Assembly (NCBI RefSeq): GCF_004684055.1 | Contig: NZ_SRIB01000003.1 | Coordinates: 62,001 to 126,000, forward strand | Length of the DNA stretch: 64,000 bases | Source of the DNA: Soehngenia longivitae | GTDB lineage: Bacteria > Bacillota > Clostridia > Tissierellales > Tissierellaceae | Direction: 5' to 3' | Shown: in pieces, positions 54,299-64,000 of the stretch | How positions within the stretch are numbered: position 1 is the first letter of the stretch | How the letters are laid out: each line of letters starts with the position of its first letter | Translations under genes and position numbers: made by a program | The notes under the pieces: generated by a model | Told to the model about the DNA's origin: nothing | Seen by the model: only the letters and a program-made list of their open reading frames with translations | The model's database searches: none

Positions 54299-54329
54299 AG
54301 AGAACCGTTGATAGGTTCTCTATTTTTTT
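54299..54329 (+). terminator. Terminator/leader hairpin between dhaK and glpF
   Basis: AGAGAACC/GGTTCTCT stem, 7 nt loop, then ATTTTTTT. The left arm is preceded by GAGAG, as in the glpP leader, so this may be a second GlpP-controlled site. No promoter is obvious between dhaK and glpF. Confidence 0.75.
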
Positions 54330-54362
54330 GCTCTTATATAAATAAATATTGGAGGGGTATAT

Positions 54363-55073
54363 ATGTCAACATTTATGGCTGAATTAGTAGGTACAGCAAT
54401 TTTAATCATCTTTGGTGGAGGCGTAGTAGCAGGAGTTTCTTTAAAACATTCTAAAGCTGCAAATGGTGGATGGATAGTTGTAACAGCTGCATGGGCGCTT
54501 GCAGTTGCAATGGCAGTATATGCTGTAGGAGACATTAGCGGTGCACACTTAAATCCTGCAGTTACAATTGGATTAGCAGTTATAGGATCATTCCCTTGGA
54601 GTGATGTATTACCTTACATTGCAGCACAATTTATTGGTGCATTCTTGGGAGCATGCATTGTTTACCTTGCATATTTGCCACACTGGGAGGCAACAGAAAG
54701 TCCAGAAGCAAAACTTGGCGTATTCTCAACAGCACCAGCTATAAGAAACACATTTGCAAATCTTTTAACTGAATTTATTGGCACTGCAGTATTGTTGTTT
54801 GGAATTTTGTTCATCGGAAGAAACGAAATATCACCTGGACTAGCACCTTTTATTACTGGACTTTTGATATTTGCTATTGGATTGTCACTAGGAGGACCTA
54901 CTGGATATGCTATTAACCCTGCAAGAGATTTAGGCCCAAGAATAGCACATTTTGTTCTTCCAATAAAAGGAAAGGGAGGTTCTGACTGGGGATATGCATG
55001 GATACCAGTTGTTGGACCAATACTTGGAGGAATTTGTGGGGCATTGTTATTTAAGCTGATTTTTGGAATGTAA
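54363..55073 (+). CDS. glpF: Glycerol uptake facilitator (aquaglyceroporin)
   Basis: Membrane channel of 236 residues with six helices and both NPA boxes: HLNPAVTIG near residue 61 and AINPARDLGPR near 180. The Asp after the second NPA-R (NPARD) is the mark of glycerol facilitators as opposed to water channels. TGGAGGGG precedes the ATG. Co-directional with glpK. Confidence 0.95.
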   Translation: MSTFMAELVGTAILIIFGGGVVAGVSLKHSKAANGGWIVVTAAWALAVAMAVYAVGDISGAHLNPAVTIGLAVIGSFPWSDVLPYIAAQFIGAFLGACIVYLAYLPHWEATESPEAKLGVFSTAPAIRNTFANLLTEFIGTAVLLFGILFIGRNEISPGLAPFITGLLIFAIGLSLGGPTGYAINPARDLGPRIAHFVLPIKGKGGSDWGYAWIPVVGPILGGICGALLFKLIFGM

Positions 55074-55099
55074 TTTTTATATAATAATATTGGATTTAA

Positions 55100-56617
<1,518 letters not shown>

Positions 56618-56627
56618 TAGCGAGGTA

Positions 56628-58073
56628 ATGGATATGTACGATTGTTTAATTATAGGTGCGGGTGTGGTAGGTGCTGCCACAGCCCGCGAACTATCAAAAT
56701 ATGATTTAAAAATAGCAGTACTAGAAAAAGGGACAGAAGTTTGCCAAGGAACGAGTAAATCAAATAGCGCTATAGTCCATGGCGGATATGACGCTACTCA
56801 TGGCTCTTTAAAAGCGAAACTAAACGTAAGAGGCGAAAAATTATTTGAAACTTTATCAAAAGAACTAAACATCCCCTTTGACAAATGTGGTTCTTTAGTG
56901 CTAGCTTTTAATGAAGAAGATGAGAAGAAGTTACAAGAACTATATGAGAATGGACTTAAAAATGGCGTAGAAGGATTAAAAATCATTGACAAAGACGAAA
57001 TATTAATGATGGAACCACATGTTTCTAAAGAGGTAACTAAAGCGTTGTACTGTAGTGAAGCTGGAATTGTTTGCCCTTTCAATGCAACTTTTGCTTTTAT
57101 TGAAAATGCTATGGACAATGGAGTGGAGTTGTTTTTAGATGAAAAAGTTATAGAAATAGAAAAAAATGACGACGCAATTTTAGTGCGCACTGAAAAAGGT
57201 AGCGAATTTCAAACAAAAATTCTAATTAACTCTGCTGGACTGTATTCAGATGAAATAGCAAGCCTTGCAGGAGACACAGAATTTACAGTAAAACCAAGAA
57301 GAGGAGAATACAGAATTTTAGACAAAAAGGTTTCAGATATTGTAAAACATGTTATTTTTACTACTCCTACTAAAGCTGGGAAGGGAATATTAGTTTCTCC
57401 AACTGTTCATGGCAATATAATTGTTGGACCAACGTCAGACCCTGTAGAAGATAAGGAGGACACAAGAACTACTGATTCTGGAATAAGCAAAGTTGATGAG
57501 GTTGCACGAAAGCTTGTGCCTGAGTTGGCATTGAATGAAACAATCAGATTGTTTTCTGGCTTAAGGGCTTCTATATCACAAGGTGATTTTTTGATATATG
57601 AATCTAAAAATATCAAAGGAATGATAAACCTAGGTGGAATAGACTCTCCCGGTTTAGCTTCATCGCCTGCTATAGCCGAGGAAGTACGTGATTTTGTTTC
57701 AAGGCATTTAGATTTAGTAGAAAAGAAAAATTTCATCAAAGAAAGAAAAGCAATACCACACTTTAACGATTTGAGTGACGTAGAAAAAGAGGAAATACTC
57801 AAAAAGAATCCAAATTATAAGAGAATAATTTGCAGATGTGAAATGATAACAGAAGGAGAAATAATAGAAGCTATTCACAGAAATGCAGGAGCTAGGACTG
57901 TAGATGGCATTAAAAGGAGAGTAAGGCCAGGGTCAGGGAGATGCCAAGGAGGATTTTGTGGTCCGAGAATACTAGAGATACTCTCTCGAGAGTTAGGAAT
58001 TCCTGTAGAAGAAGTATTAAAGGAAGGCCAAGGCTCAAATATTGTTATTGGGAGAACTAAAGGGGTGCTTTAA
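56628..58073 (+). CDS. glpA: FAD-dependent glycerol-3-phosphate dehydrogenase (GlpA-like)
   Basis: 481 residues. N-terminal DAO-type FAD fold (IIGAGVVGAATARELSKY; GTSKSNSAIVHGGYD). A C-terminal BFD-like [2Fe-2S] domain (about 400-460) has four Cys: C-R-C in ICRCEM, then GRCQGGFCG. It oxidises glycerol 3-phosphate to dihydroxyacetone phosphate. The next gene begins one base after its stop, as partner subunit. Confidence 0.9.
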   Translation: MDMYDCLIIGAGVVGAATARELSKYDLKIAVLEKGTEVCQGTSKSNSAIVHGGYDATHGSLKAKLNVRGEKLFETLSKELNIPFDKCGSLVLAFNEEDEKKLQELYENGLKNGVEGLKIIDKDEILMMEPHVSKEVTKALYCSEAGIVCPFNATFAFIENAMDNGVELFLDEKVIEIEKNDDAILVRTEKGSEFQTKILINSAGLYSDEIASLAGDTEFTVKPRRGEYRILDKKVSDIVKHVIFTTPTKAGKGILVSPTVHGNIIVGPTSDPVEDKEDTRTTDSGISKVDEVARKLVPELALNETIRLFSGLRASISQGDFLIYESKNIKGMINLGGIDSPGLASSPAIAEEVRDFVSRHLDLVEKKNFIKERKAIPHFNDLSDVEKEEILKKNPNYKRIICRCEMITEGEIIEAIHRNAGARTVDGIKRRVRPGSGRCQGGFCGPRILEILSRELGIPVEEVLKEGQGSNIVIGRTKGVL

Positions 58074-59327
58074 ATGGAATATGATTGCATAGTAATCGGA
58101 GGAGGTCCAGCAGGACTTGCAGCTGCTATTGAAGCAAAAGACAATGGAGCTGATAAGACATGTATAATAGAAAGAGATAGAGAGCTAGGGGGCATTTTGA
58201 ATCAATGCATTCACAATGGATTTGGTTTGCATGAATTTAAAGAAGAACTTACGGGCCCAGAATATGCATACAGGTTTATAGAAGAAGTGTTAAAAAGAGA
58301 TATAGATGTATATTTAAACACCATGGTAATGGATATATCGAAAGACAAAGAAGTAGTTGCACTTGGTGATAGAGGATTGATGAACTTCAAAGCAAAATCA
58401 ATTGTATTGGCTATGGGATGCAGGGAAAGAACTGCAGGAGCTATAGGGGTTAAAGGTTTTAGACCATCTGGAGTATACAATGCGGGGATGGCACAGAGAT
58501 TAATTAATATGGAGGGATATCTCGTAGGCAAAGAGGTAGTCATATATGGTTCAGGCGATATTGGACTCATAATGGCAAGAAGAATGACTCTAGAAGGAGC
58601 TAAAGTGAAAGCAGTTGTTGAGATTATGCCTCATTCAAGTGGACTTAATAGAAATATTCATCAATGTTTAAATGATTTTGACATACCGCTTTTATTAAGC
58701 CATAAAGTAGCAGAAATTCATGGGAAAAATAGAGTTGAGGGTGTCACGATAGCAGAAGTTGATAACAAATTTAATGAGATTGAAGGCACACGAGAATATA
58801 TAAGCTGTGACACATTGCTTTTGTCAGTTGGACTTATTCCGGAAAATGAATTAAGTCAAAAAGCTGAAGTGAGTTTAGACCCTAGAACAAAAGGAGCATT
58901 TGTTGACAGCAATATGCAAACAGAAATACCAGGTATTTTTTCATGTGGGAATGTACTACACGTACATGATATAGTGGATTTCGTGACAAGAGAAAGCAGG
59001 ATTGCAGGGAAAAACGCAGCTAGATTTGCAAGGGGAGAATTAAACAACAAAAAATACGTAGATGTATATCCTGGAGATAAGCTCATTTATGTACTTCCTC
59101 AAAAGATAGCTCTTGATGATGAAAATGGAGCATTGATATGCTTTAGAAGTAGAAAAATATATCGAAATCCAATTGTAAAGATTTATACAGAAGACAAAGT
59201 ATTAAAAGAAAAAAAGTACAAGATTATAGTTCCTTCTGAAATGATACAAATACCTTTAAAAAATGATGTGATTAAGAATATAAATGGAAGTATAAGAGTT
59301 GATATTGAAGGTGAAGAAAATGATTAG
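58074..59327 (+). CDS. NAD(P)/FAD-dependent oxidoreductase, GlpB-like partner subunit
   Basis: 417 residues, two dinucleotide-binding folds: VIGGGPAGLAAAIEAKDNGA at the N-terminus and IYGSGDIGLIMARRM near 160; the CGNVLHVHD motif is typical of the Firmicute glycerol-3-phosphate dehydrogenase partner that passes electrons on. It follows glpA directly and overlaps the DUF1667 gene by 8 bp. The acceptor is not evident from the sequence. Confidence 0.85.
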   Translation: MEYDCIVIGGGPAGLAAAIEAKDNGADKTCIIERDRELGGILNQCIHNGFGLHEFKEELTGPEYAYRFIEEVLKRDIDVYLNTMVMDISKDKEVVALGDRGLMNFKAKSIVLAMGCRERTAGAIGVKGFRPSGVYNAGMAQRLINMEGYLVGKEVVIYGSGDIGLIMARRMTLEGAKVKAVVEIMPHSSGLNRNIHQCLNDFDIPLLLSHKVAEIHGKNRVEGVTIAEVDNKFNEIEGTREYISCDTLLLSVGLIPENELSQKAEVSLDPRTKGAFVDSNMQTEIPGIFSCGNVLHVHDIVDFVTRESRIAGKNAARFARGELNNKKYVDVYPGDKLIYVLPQKIALDDENGALICFRSRKIYRNPIVKIYTEDKVLKEKKYKIIVPSEMIQIPLKNDVIKNINGSIRVDIEGEEND

Positions 59328-59682
59328 AGATATTACGTGTATCGCTTGCCCAGTGGGATGTGAAATGAGAGTTGAAGATACAGAAAATGGATATTTAATA
59401 ACTGGATATACTTGTGCTAGAGGTAAAGAATACGCTCTACAAGAAATTACAGATCCAAGGAGAATTTTAACTTCTACTATTGCCGTAGAAGGAGGTATAT
59501 TACCTGTGCTTCCGGTAAAAACAGATAAAGGTATTCCAAAAGATATGATATTCAAATGTATGGAAGAGATAAATAAAATAAAAGTAAAAGCCCCAATATC
59601 TTCAGGAGATATAGTATTAGAAAATGTATTAAATACTGGGGCTAATGTAGTCGCTACTAGAAACATACCTAGTAGAAAATGA
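59320..59682 (+). CDS. DUF1667 protein, probable third subunit of the glycerol-3-phosphate dehydrogenase
   Basis: 120 residues. Four cysteines near the N-terminus: C7, C10 and C14 (CIACPVGC) and C34 (YTCARG), a likely iron-sulfur or zinc site. DUF1667 genes regularly follow glpA-glpB-like pairs in Firmicutes. ATG at 59320 is chosen because AAGGTGA precedes it and it gives a coupled 8 bp overlap. The biochemical role is inferred from context. Confidence 0.88.
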   Translation: MIRDITCIACPVGCEMRVEDTENGYLITGYTCARGKEYALQEITDPRRILTSTIAVEGGILPVLPVKTDKGIPKDMIFKCMEEINKIKVKAPISSGDIVLENVLNTGANVVATRNIPSRK

Positions 59683-59736
59683 GTTAATTTAAAGCATATC
59701 ATGGAGATGGGAGAGAGATATGCTTATTTTGTTGAC

Positions 59737-60000
59737 TTATATTTTAAATAAAAACCACTTGCAGGTTGTAAGTTCATACTTTAATTCAAATATTCTTTTT
59801 AAATCATCAATGATACCTTCACATCTGTATATAACCATTTTATTGCCTGCTATTTTTTCTTCTTCTTTGAAGATAATCTTATCTATTTTTACAACAGAAC
59901 TTGTTTTATCCTCAGATTCTATTCTAAATCTCAAAGGGATTGGATGATTTGTATTGTTAAACCATGCTATCATTTCAATGGGTTTCATAACTATTTTCAT
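59737..60000 (-). CDS. Small conserved-looking protein downstream of dinB
   Basis: 87 residues, basic and soluble, with alternating strands (PLRFRIESED, KIDKIIF, NKMVIYRCEG, ELKYELTTCKWFLFKI) and two Cys. I know of no function. It starts 21 bp after dinB with GAGGTGATT before the ATG, so it is part of the SOS-controlled dinB unit. The overlapping plus-strand frame at 59720 has no ribosome site and is taken as a shadow. Confidence 0.7.
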   Translation of the reverse strand: MKIVMKPIEMIAWFNNTNHPIPLRFRIESEDKTSSVVKIDKIIFKEEEKIAGNKMVIYRCEGIIDDLKRIFELKYELTTCKWFLFKI

Positions 60001-60021
60001 AATAAATCACCTCACAATATA

Positions 60022-61263
60022 TTATAAGTAACTTGACATCATAGGATAATTTTCTTCAGCAACTACGCCACCAATAATAGGATCTATTCCAGAATAAAGG
60101 AATGAAGATCTTATAACAGAATCTTGCCCGAATTTAGTTCTTATGTGGTCGATAGATTTGTCTAGAAGTATGTCTTTTTCATTAAAATCTTCAAATAAAG
60201 ATAATTGAATGAAATCTTCGTCTAAAAGTGATGACAAACTTATTGAGAAACATCTAAGTGGGTTATAATCCCACATTTCTTCGAACAGAGTAGAGGCTGT
60301 CTTATATATTGTGTTTGTTGAAGAAGTTGGTATGTGCAATTTTTTTTGATGTGAATAAGAGAAAAATTCACTTGTTTTAAGAGATACCGATATAACATGT
60401 GCTCTCATATTTAACTCTCTAAGCCTCATTCCCACCATTTCTGAAATTCCCAAAATAACTTTCAACGCTTCATCTTTAGTGGTTACGTCAAAGGGAAGAG
60501 TTGTTGAATTCCCGATTGATTTAACTTTTGATTTATCAGATTTTACATCTGAAGATTCTATTCCATTTGCGTATTCCCAGATTAAAAGACCAGGTTTTTT
60601 AAGCCAAGAATAGACATAATTTTTATCCAAATGAGCTAATTCACCTATTGTAAATATTCCTCTGGAATTTAATTTTTTCTTTGTTCTATGACCTATCATA
60701 AAAAGATCTTCTACCGGTAAAGGCCACATTTTTTCTGCTATTTCATTATAAAAAAGGGTATGTATTTTATCTGGCTTTGTAAAATCAGAGGCCATTTTCG
60801 CTAAAAGCTTATTTGGACCTATTCCTATATTTACAGTAAACCCCAATTCTTTTTTTATCCCTTCTTTCATCTTTTGGGCAGCTTCCATATAGGGTAAATT
60901 TCCATTTGAATAATCTAAAAAAACCTCATCTATTGAATAACGTTGAATATTAGGGGAGTAATCAGATAAAAAATCTACCATCGCTTTACTTGCTTTCATA
61001 TACCTTTCATAATGAGGTTCGACAACTATAAGCTGAGGGCACTTTTCTAATGCACTATATACAGTCTCGCCAGTTCTTATTCCATATTTTTTTGCAGGAA
61101 TTGATTTTGCCAAGACTATCCCATGCCTTTTTTCTTGATCTCCACCAACTATAGAAGGGACTTCTCTTAAATCTAAATTAGATCCCATTTGTAGATTATA
61201 AGCAGCTTCCCAAGAAAGATAAGCTGAGTTTACATCGATGTGAAAAACAATTCTATCATTCAT
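60022..61263 (-). CDS. dinB: Y-family DNA polymerase IV
   Basis: 413 residues. Catalytic metal sites are HIDVNSAYLSWEAAY near the N-terminus and RYSIDEVFLDYS near 105; the helix-hairpin part FMIGHRTKKKLNSRGIFTIGELA and a C-terminal little-finger domain follow. It carries out error-prone synthesis past damaged DNA. ATG at 61263 is chosen for the GGGAG before it. Its promoter contains a LexA box. Confidence 0.93.
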   Translation of the reverse strand: MNDRIVFHIDVNSAYLSWEAAYNLQMGSNLDLREVPSIVGGDQEKRHGIVLAKSIPAKKYGIRTGETVYSALEKCPQLIVVEPHYERYMKASKAMVDFLSDYSPNIQRYSIDEVFLDYSNGNLPYMEAAQKMKEGIKKELGFTVNIGIGPNKLLAKMASDFTKPDKIHTLFYNEIAEKMWPLPVEDLFMIGHRTKKKLNSRGIFTIGELAHLDKNYVYSWLKKPGLLIWEYANGIESSDVKSDKSKVKSIGNSTTLPFDVTTKDEALKVILGISEMVGMRLRELNMRAHVISVSLKTSEFFSYSHQKKLHIPTSSTNTIYKTASTLFEEMWDYNPLRCFSISLSSLLDEDFIQLSLFEDFNEKDILLDKSIDHIRTKFGQDSVIRSSFLYSGIDPIIGGVVAEENYPMMSSYL

Positions 61264-61296
61264 ATTAAAAACTCCCATCAGAAATATTATGATTTT

Positions 61297-61325
61297 ATTG
61301 TATATGAACAAATGTTCGATGTCAA
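61297..61325 (-). promoter_or_regulatory. dinB promoter with embedded LexA (SOS) box
   Basis: On the minus strand TTGACA (61325-61320), 17 bp spacer, TACAAT (61302-61297). The spacer contains CGAACATTTGTTCA (61305-61318), matching the Gram-positive LexA box CGAAC-N4-GTTCG except for the last base. LexA bound there would block RNA polymerase. Confidence 0.88.
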
Positions 61326-61390
61326 TATATATTTTAAATTATTTAAAAGGGGTATAATTAGAAAGTAAAGAAATAAAGGGAGATGGTGAG

Positions 61391-62536
61391 ATGAAAGTAT
61401 TTTTAGTTAGAACTGAATTGAGTAATCTTGACAAAGAATATAGTTTAATAAAATTTAGAGAACCCGTAGATTTTGCGTATTTAGCAGGGAACTTAAGAGA
61501 TTATATAAAGGATAAATGTGAGTTAAAACTCATTGACTTAGCAGTAACAAAAATAAATTTAAAAAGAGAATTACTTGATGAAAAACCGTCTCTTATTGTA
61601 TTTCAAGGATATTTCGGGCAAGAAAGTACTTTAAATGAACTTAGCAGTTTATCAAAAAATATATTGCCAGAATGCATTACAGCAATAGTAGGAGAGTTAT
61701 ATCCTAACAAAGACTTACCATTTATAGATTTATATTTCAATTCAAATCCTATTGAACAATTTAATGAAACTTTATTGGGTATCGAAGTAGATAGGAGCCT
61801 AGAAGAAATAAAAAATAAAGTAGAAAATGTAAATCTTCAGGTTCAAGAAAATATCAATCTCCCAGATAGAAGCATATATAGCGATATAGATAAATATTAT
61901 TTCTTAAACAATGAAGGTATTATAGAAATTTACACTAGTTTTAGAGAGACTATATACGATAAAGATCTTATTGGCATAAAAAATGGTAAATTATATGATA
62001 TTAAAGAAATATCTATGCAAATGGACAATGTAGTTTCAAAAGGTATGTACTTTAAGGATTTTGATTTATTTGAGGATGCATTGAGATTAAAGAGTATAGT
62101 AAACTTACTTAGTGAAAAAATGGTCAATAAGACATACTATGCTGTTGGAAATTGGCACACGATAAAAGAAAACGAAGAGATCATAGAAAAGTTTGCTCAA
62201 ATTGGACTAAAAGCTTTAATTATGCCTTTGGAGTTCCCTGAGGATGAAGAAACATGGATTACCATGGGAGAAGTTATAGAAATTTTAAATAAGTACAATG
62301 TGGAAATTATAATTTATATAGAAAAAGCTTTAAATGAAGAAGAGGAAGAAACATTGATTTATTGGCTTAAGGAGAGAAAACAAGCCTTAGTCTATTTGGG
62401 AAATGATGCATTAGATAAAAATAAAAACATTTATAAAAAGTTATCACTTAAGTTTATTCAATGGATAAGATGGTTTAGCAAAGTAGGATTTAAAGAAACT
62501 CAAAGGAGAAGAAAATATTATAAAATTGTGATATGA
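61391..62536 (+). CDS. Radical-SAM/B12-binding-like protein lacking the cluster cysteines
   Basis: 381 residues. REPVDFAYLAGNLRDYI and SLIVFQGYFGQEST resemble the N-terminal cobalamin-binding-like domain of B12-dependent radical SAM proteins, and LPDRSIY stands where such proteins carry PDR before the cluster loop. The expected CxxxCxxC is replaced by SFRETIYDK; the whole protein has only two Cys (43 and about 95). The B12 DxHxxG motif is also absent. It is probably a catalytically dead paralogue, or a distant family of unknown role. It faces dinB; TATAAT at 61353-61358 may be its -10, and GGGAGATGG precedes the ATG. Confidence 0.5.
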   Translation: MKVFLVRTELSNLDKEYSLIKFREPVDFAYLAGNLRDYIKDKCELKLIDLAVTKINLKRELLDEKPSLIVFQGYFGQESTLNELSSLSKNILPECITAIVGELYPNKDLPFIDLYFNSNPIEQFNETLLGIEVDRSLEEIKNKVENVNLQVQENINLPDRSIYSDIDKYYFLNNEGIIEIYTSFRETIYDKDLIGIKNGKLYDIKEISMQMDNVVSKGMYFKDFDLFEDALRLKSIVNLLSEKMVNKTYYAVGNWHTIKENEEIIEKFAQIGLKALIMPLEFPEDEETWITMGEVIEILNKYNVEIIIYIEKALNEEEEETLIYWLKERKQALVYLGNDALDKNKNIYKKLSLKFIQWIRWFSKVGFKETQRRRKYYKIVI

Positions 62537-62564
62537 AATATTTAGATATTTCGTATCACAATTT
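62523..62564. terminator. Bidirectional terminator between the radical-SAM-like gene and osmC
   Basis: 19 bp stem (62523-62541 with 62546-62564) with one G-U pair and a TTAG loop; covers both converging stop codons. Confidence 0.8.
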
Positions 62565-62967
62565 CATGAGTTACAGGACCTATCATTCTCAGCATAGCGG
62601 TCACTCCACAATATTTCTCTTGAGATAATTTAACAGCTTTCTCTATTTTTCTAATATCTAAATCGGTGCCTTTAAATTCATAAATCACATGAAATGAAGT
62701 GTATACTTTTGGGTGTTCTTCGGTTGCGGTTGCTCTAACTTTAATTTGTATATCATCGATTTTTACTTTCATTTTATCTAAAATCATCTTTACATCAATC
62801 CCAGTACACCCTATGAGGCTTGCTAACATGAGTGCTTTGGGTCTTGGACCAAGATCATTGCCACCATTTTCAACACTTGTATCGATTATTATATCGTGTC
62901 CATCGATGTTCATTTTATAGGCAGTATTTCCAATTAAATTTCCAACAACTTCTACTTCTTTCAACAT
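62542..62967 (-). CDS. OsmC family protein
   Basis: 141 residues. The two reactive cysteines of the family are present in IGCTGIDVK and EKYCGVTAM. OsmC/Ohr proteins reduce organic hydroperoxides with thiols; this branch (YhfA-like) is less well defined. ATG at 62967 is chosen for the GGGAGTTGAT before it. Single gene on the minus strand, next to an ABC transporter. Confidence 0.85.
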   Translation of the reverse strand: MLKEVEVVGNLIGNTAYKMNIDGHDIIIDTSVENGGNDLGPRPKALMLASLIGCTGIDVKMILDKMKVKIDDIQIKVRATATEEHPKVYTSFHVIYEFKGTDLDIRKIEKAVKLSQEKYCGVTAMLRMIGPVTHEIVIRNI

Positions 62968-63012
62968 ATCAACTCCCAATTAAGTATTTGCATCAGATAT
63001 TTACCCAATAGG

Positions 63013-63780
63013 TTATGAGACAAACCTTTCTTTCAAATTTTCTTTATATATGTCAAAAATCTCAGATTCTTTTATATTTAAACTTGGCCTGTCAATTATA
63101 ATTCTGCCACTATCAAGCATTATTATTCTATCGGAGTATCTTAAAGCATCTCTTATATTATGTGATACCATTAAAGTAGTTATTTTATTTTTTTGTATCA
63201 AATCTCTAGTTTTTTCTAATACTAAAGCCGAAGCTTTTGGATCTAAAGCTGCAGTATGCTCATCTAATAATAACAATTTAGGATTCTTCATACATGCCAT
63301 TATCAGGGATAAACTTTGTCTTTGACCCCCAGAAAGAAATTTTACTTTCTCGTTAATTTTGTTTTCCAAACCAATATTGAAAGATTTTAGAATTTCTATA
63401 TACCTATCTTTTTTCTGTTTGCGAATGAGTTTATTTAGAGTGAAGTTCTCTCCCTTTTTGTCTGCCAGAGCTAAATTTTCTAAAACAGTAAGATTTAGAG
63501 ATACAGATTTTGAAGGGTCCTGATGGACTCTACTTATACGTGTTGCTCTTTTTTCTTCAGCTTCATTTGTTATATCAATGCCATTTAATATTATATTTCC
63601 ATTATCTGCTTTCTCATTTCCAGAAATTAAATTCAACAAAGTAGTTTTTCCACATCCATTTGGTCCTATTATAGCAGTGGTAGTATTTGCTTTTATTTTT
63701 AAATTAAATTCATCAAACACAACCAATATATTATCTCTATCAAGATTAAAGCTCTTTTGCAACTTTTTTATTTCCAACAT
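63013..63780 (-). CDS. ABC transporter ATP-binding protein (COG1101 type)
   Basis: 255 residues. Walker A GPNGCGKTT, signature LSGGQRQSLSL, Walker B LLLLDEHTAALDP and the switch His in MVSHN. The RVHQDPS Q-loop and the LDEHTAALDPK form are typical of ATPases that pair with COG4120 permeases and COG2984 receptors, some of which take up tryptophan or other amino acids. The start is overlapped by the permease gene by 35 bp. GGAGGAAC precedes the ATG. Confidence 0.88.
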   Translation of the reverse strand: MLEIKKLQKSFNLDRDNILVVFDEFNLKIKANTTTAIIGPNGCGKTTLLNLISGNEKADNGNIILNGIDITNEAEEKRATRISRVHQDPSKSVSLNLTVLENLALADKKGENFTLNKLIRKQKKDRYIEILKSFNIGLENKINEKVKFLSGGQRQSLSLIMACMKNPKLLLLDEHTAALDPKASALVLEKTRDLIQKNKITTLMVSHNIRDALRYSDRIIMLDSGRIIIDRPSLNIKESEIFDIYKENLKERFVS

Positions 63781-64000
63781 ATTTTGTTCCTCCTATCTTA
63801 GTTTTTAATTTCTTGATATTTGTCTGAGATGCAAAATTATTATATGAAATAAACAATATAACGATGATTGCACTGATAGCTCTTAAATCTGTTGGATTTA
63901 AACCCAGCTCAATAGCTACTCCACCTATGATCTTATATACACATGCACCTAATATTGAACGAGTTGTCAATTTAATTAGTGAAGAATTTTTTCTTATACT
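63746..64000 (-). CDS. ABC transporter permease, C-terminal part (cut by window edge)
   Basis: The minus-strand frame is open to the last base, so the gene starts outside the window. About 84 residues are visible. ILGACVYKIIGGVAIELGLNPTDLRAISAIIVIL is the usual end of COG4120-type permeases: one or two membrane helices followed by a Lys-rich tail. It pairs with the ATPase downstream. Confidence 0.75.
   Translation of the reverse strand, partial: SIRKNSSLIKLTTRSILGACVYKIIGGVAIELGLNPTDLRAISAIIVILFISYNNFASQTNIKKLKTKIGGTKYVGNKKVAKEL

Noticed and set aside
59720-59947. Plus-strand 75-codon frame after DUF1667
   Set aside because: It is antisense to the minus-strand 87-codon gene, which has a good ribosome site and a coherent operon position behind dinB.

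Overview
The window is about 64 kb of AT-rich, gene-dense DNA. Start codons are ATG, TTG or GTG behind strong GGAGG-type ribosome sites, and most operons end in short intrinsic terminators. Gene content (flavodiiron protein, rubredoxin, PTS systems, Firmicute-type GlpP antiterminator, AcoR/sigma-54 acetoin operon, PPDK, selenium-linked yqeB/yqeC) points to a strictly anaerobic, low-GC Firmicute of the Clostridia/Tissierellia type. The species cannot be fixed from sequence reading alone. No rRNA, tRNA, CRISPR array, transposase or integrase gene was seen.

Layout. 1-2.9 kb: ribose ABC transporter and pyranase (rbsA partial, rbsC, rbsD, rbsB). 2.9-7.9 kb: a GNAT acetyltransferase, then flavodiiron protein, ZIP transporter, OYE/FadH-like flavoenzyme and rubredoxin (the last is only 53 codons). 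7.9-10.2 kb, minus strand: xdhC-yqeB-yqeC, a maturation set for selenium-dependent molybdenum hydroxylases. 10.4-16.4 kb: murR-murQ-murP-mupG-EIIA-nagA for recovery of cell-wall amino sugars. 16.5-22.2 kb: a mannitol-family PTS operon (mtlA, mtlR, mtlF) with a SorE-like dehydrogenase in place of mtlD, then HPr. 22.2-24.65 kb: an inserted segment (below). 24.4-29.3 kb: UPF0173 hydrolase and a ChvE/GguA/GguB-type sugar ABC transporter. 29.3-37.5 kb: assorted genes (YhhN-like membrane protein, nitroreductase, ThpR, rubrerythrin-VIT1 fusion, diguanylate cyclase, His-tailed EamA transporter, secreted amylase-family lipoprotein, a gene remnant). 37.6-46.3 kb: NUDIX, AcoR-like regulator, sigma-54 promoter and an acetoin dehydrogenase operon led by a Lin0512-family gene. 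46.3-51.4 kb: ppdK, VTT protein, proC, LiaF-like protein. 51.5-59.7 kb: glycerol/dihydroxyacetone operon (glpP, dhaL, dhaM, dhaK, glpF, glpK, glpA, glpB-like, DUF1667) with leader terminators. 59.7-64 kb: SOS-controlled dinB plus a small partner gene, a cysteine-poor radical-SAM-like protein, OsmC, and an ABC transporter running off the right edge.

The most unusual region is 22.2-24.65 kb. Two direct copies of about 230 bp (22245-22475 and 24422-24651) contain the 3' end of the UPF0173 hydrolase gene and half of the HPr terminator. They flank about 1.95 kb of foreign-looking DNA. That DNA holds a decayed type I restriction specificity gene (hsdS, several in-frame TAA codons) and an intact 387-codon gene with a PD-(D/E)XK nuclease motif and atypical arginine codons. 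It looks like a small defence-type cassette inserted between ptsH and the hydrolase, with no recombinase of its own.

Other points worth checking: an EIIA protein with Tyr replacing the first active-site His; a radical-SAM-like protein without its cluster cysteines; an EamA transporter with 23 His in its last 62 residues; a LexA box inside the dinB promoter spacer; and a glycerol kinase lacking the His that HPr phosphorylates in other Firmicutes.
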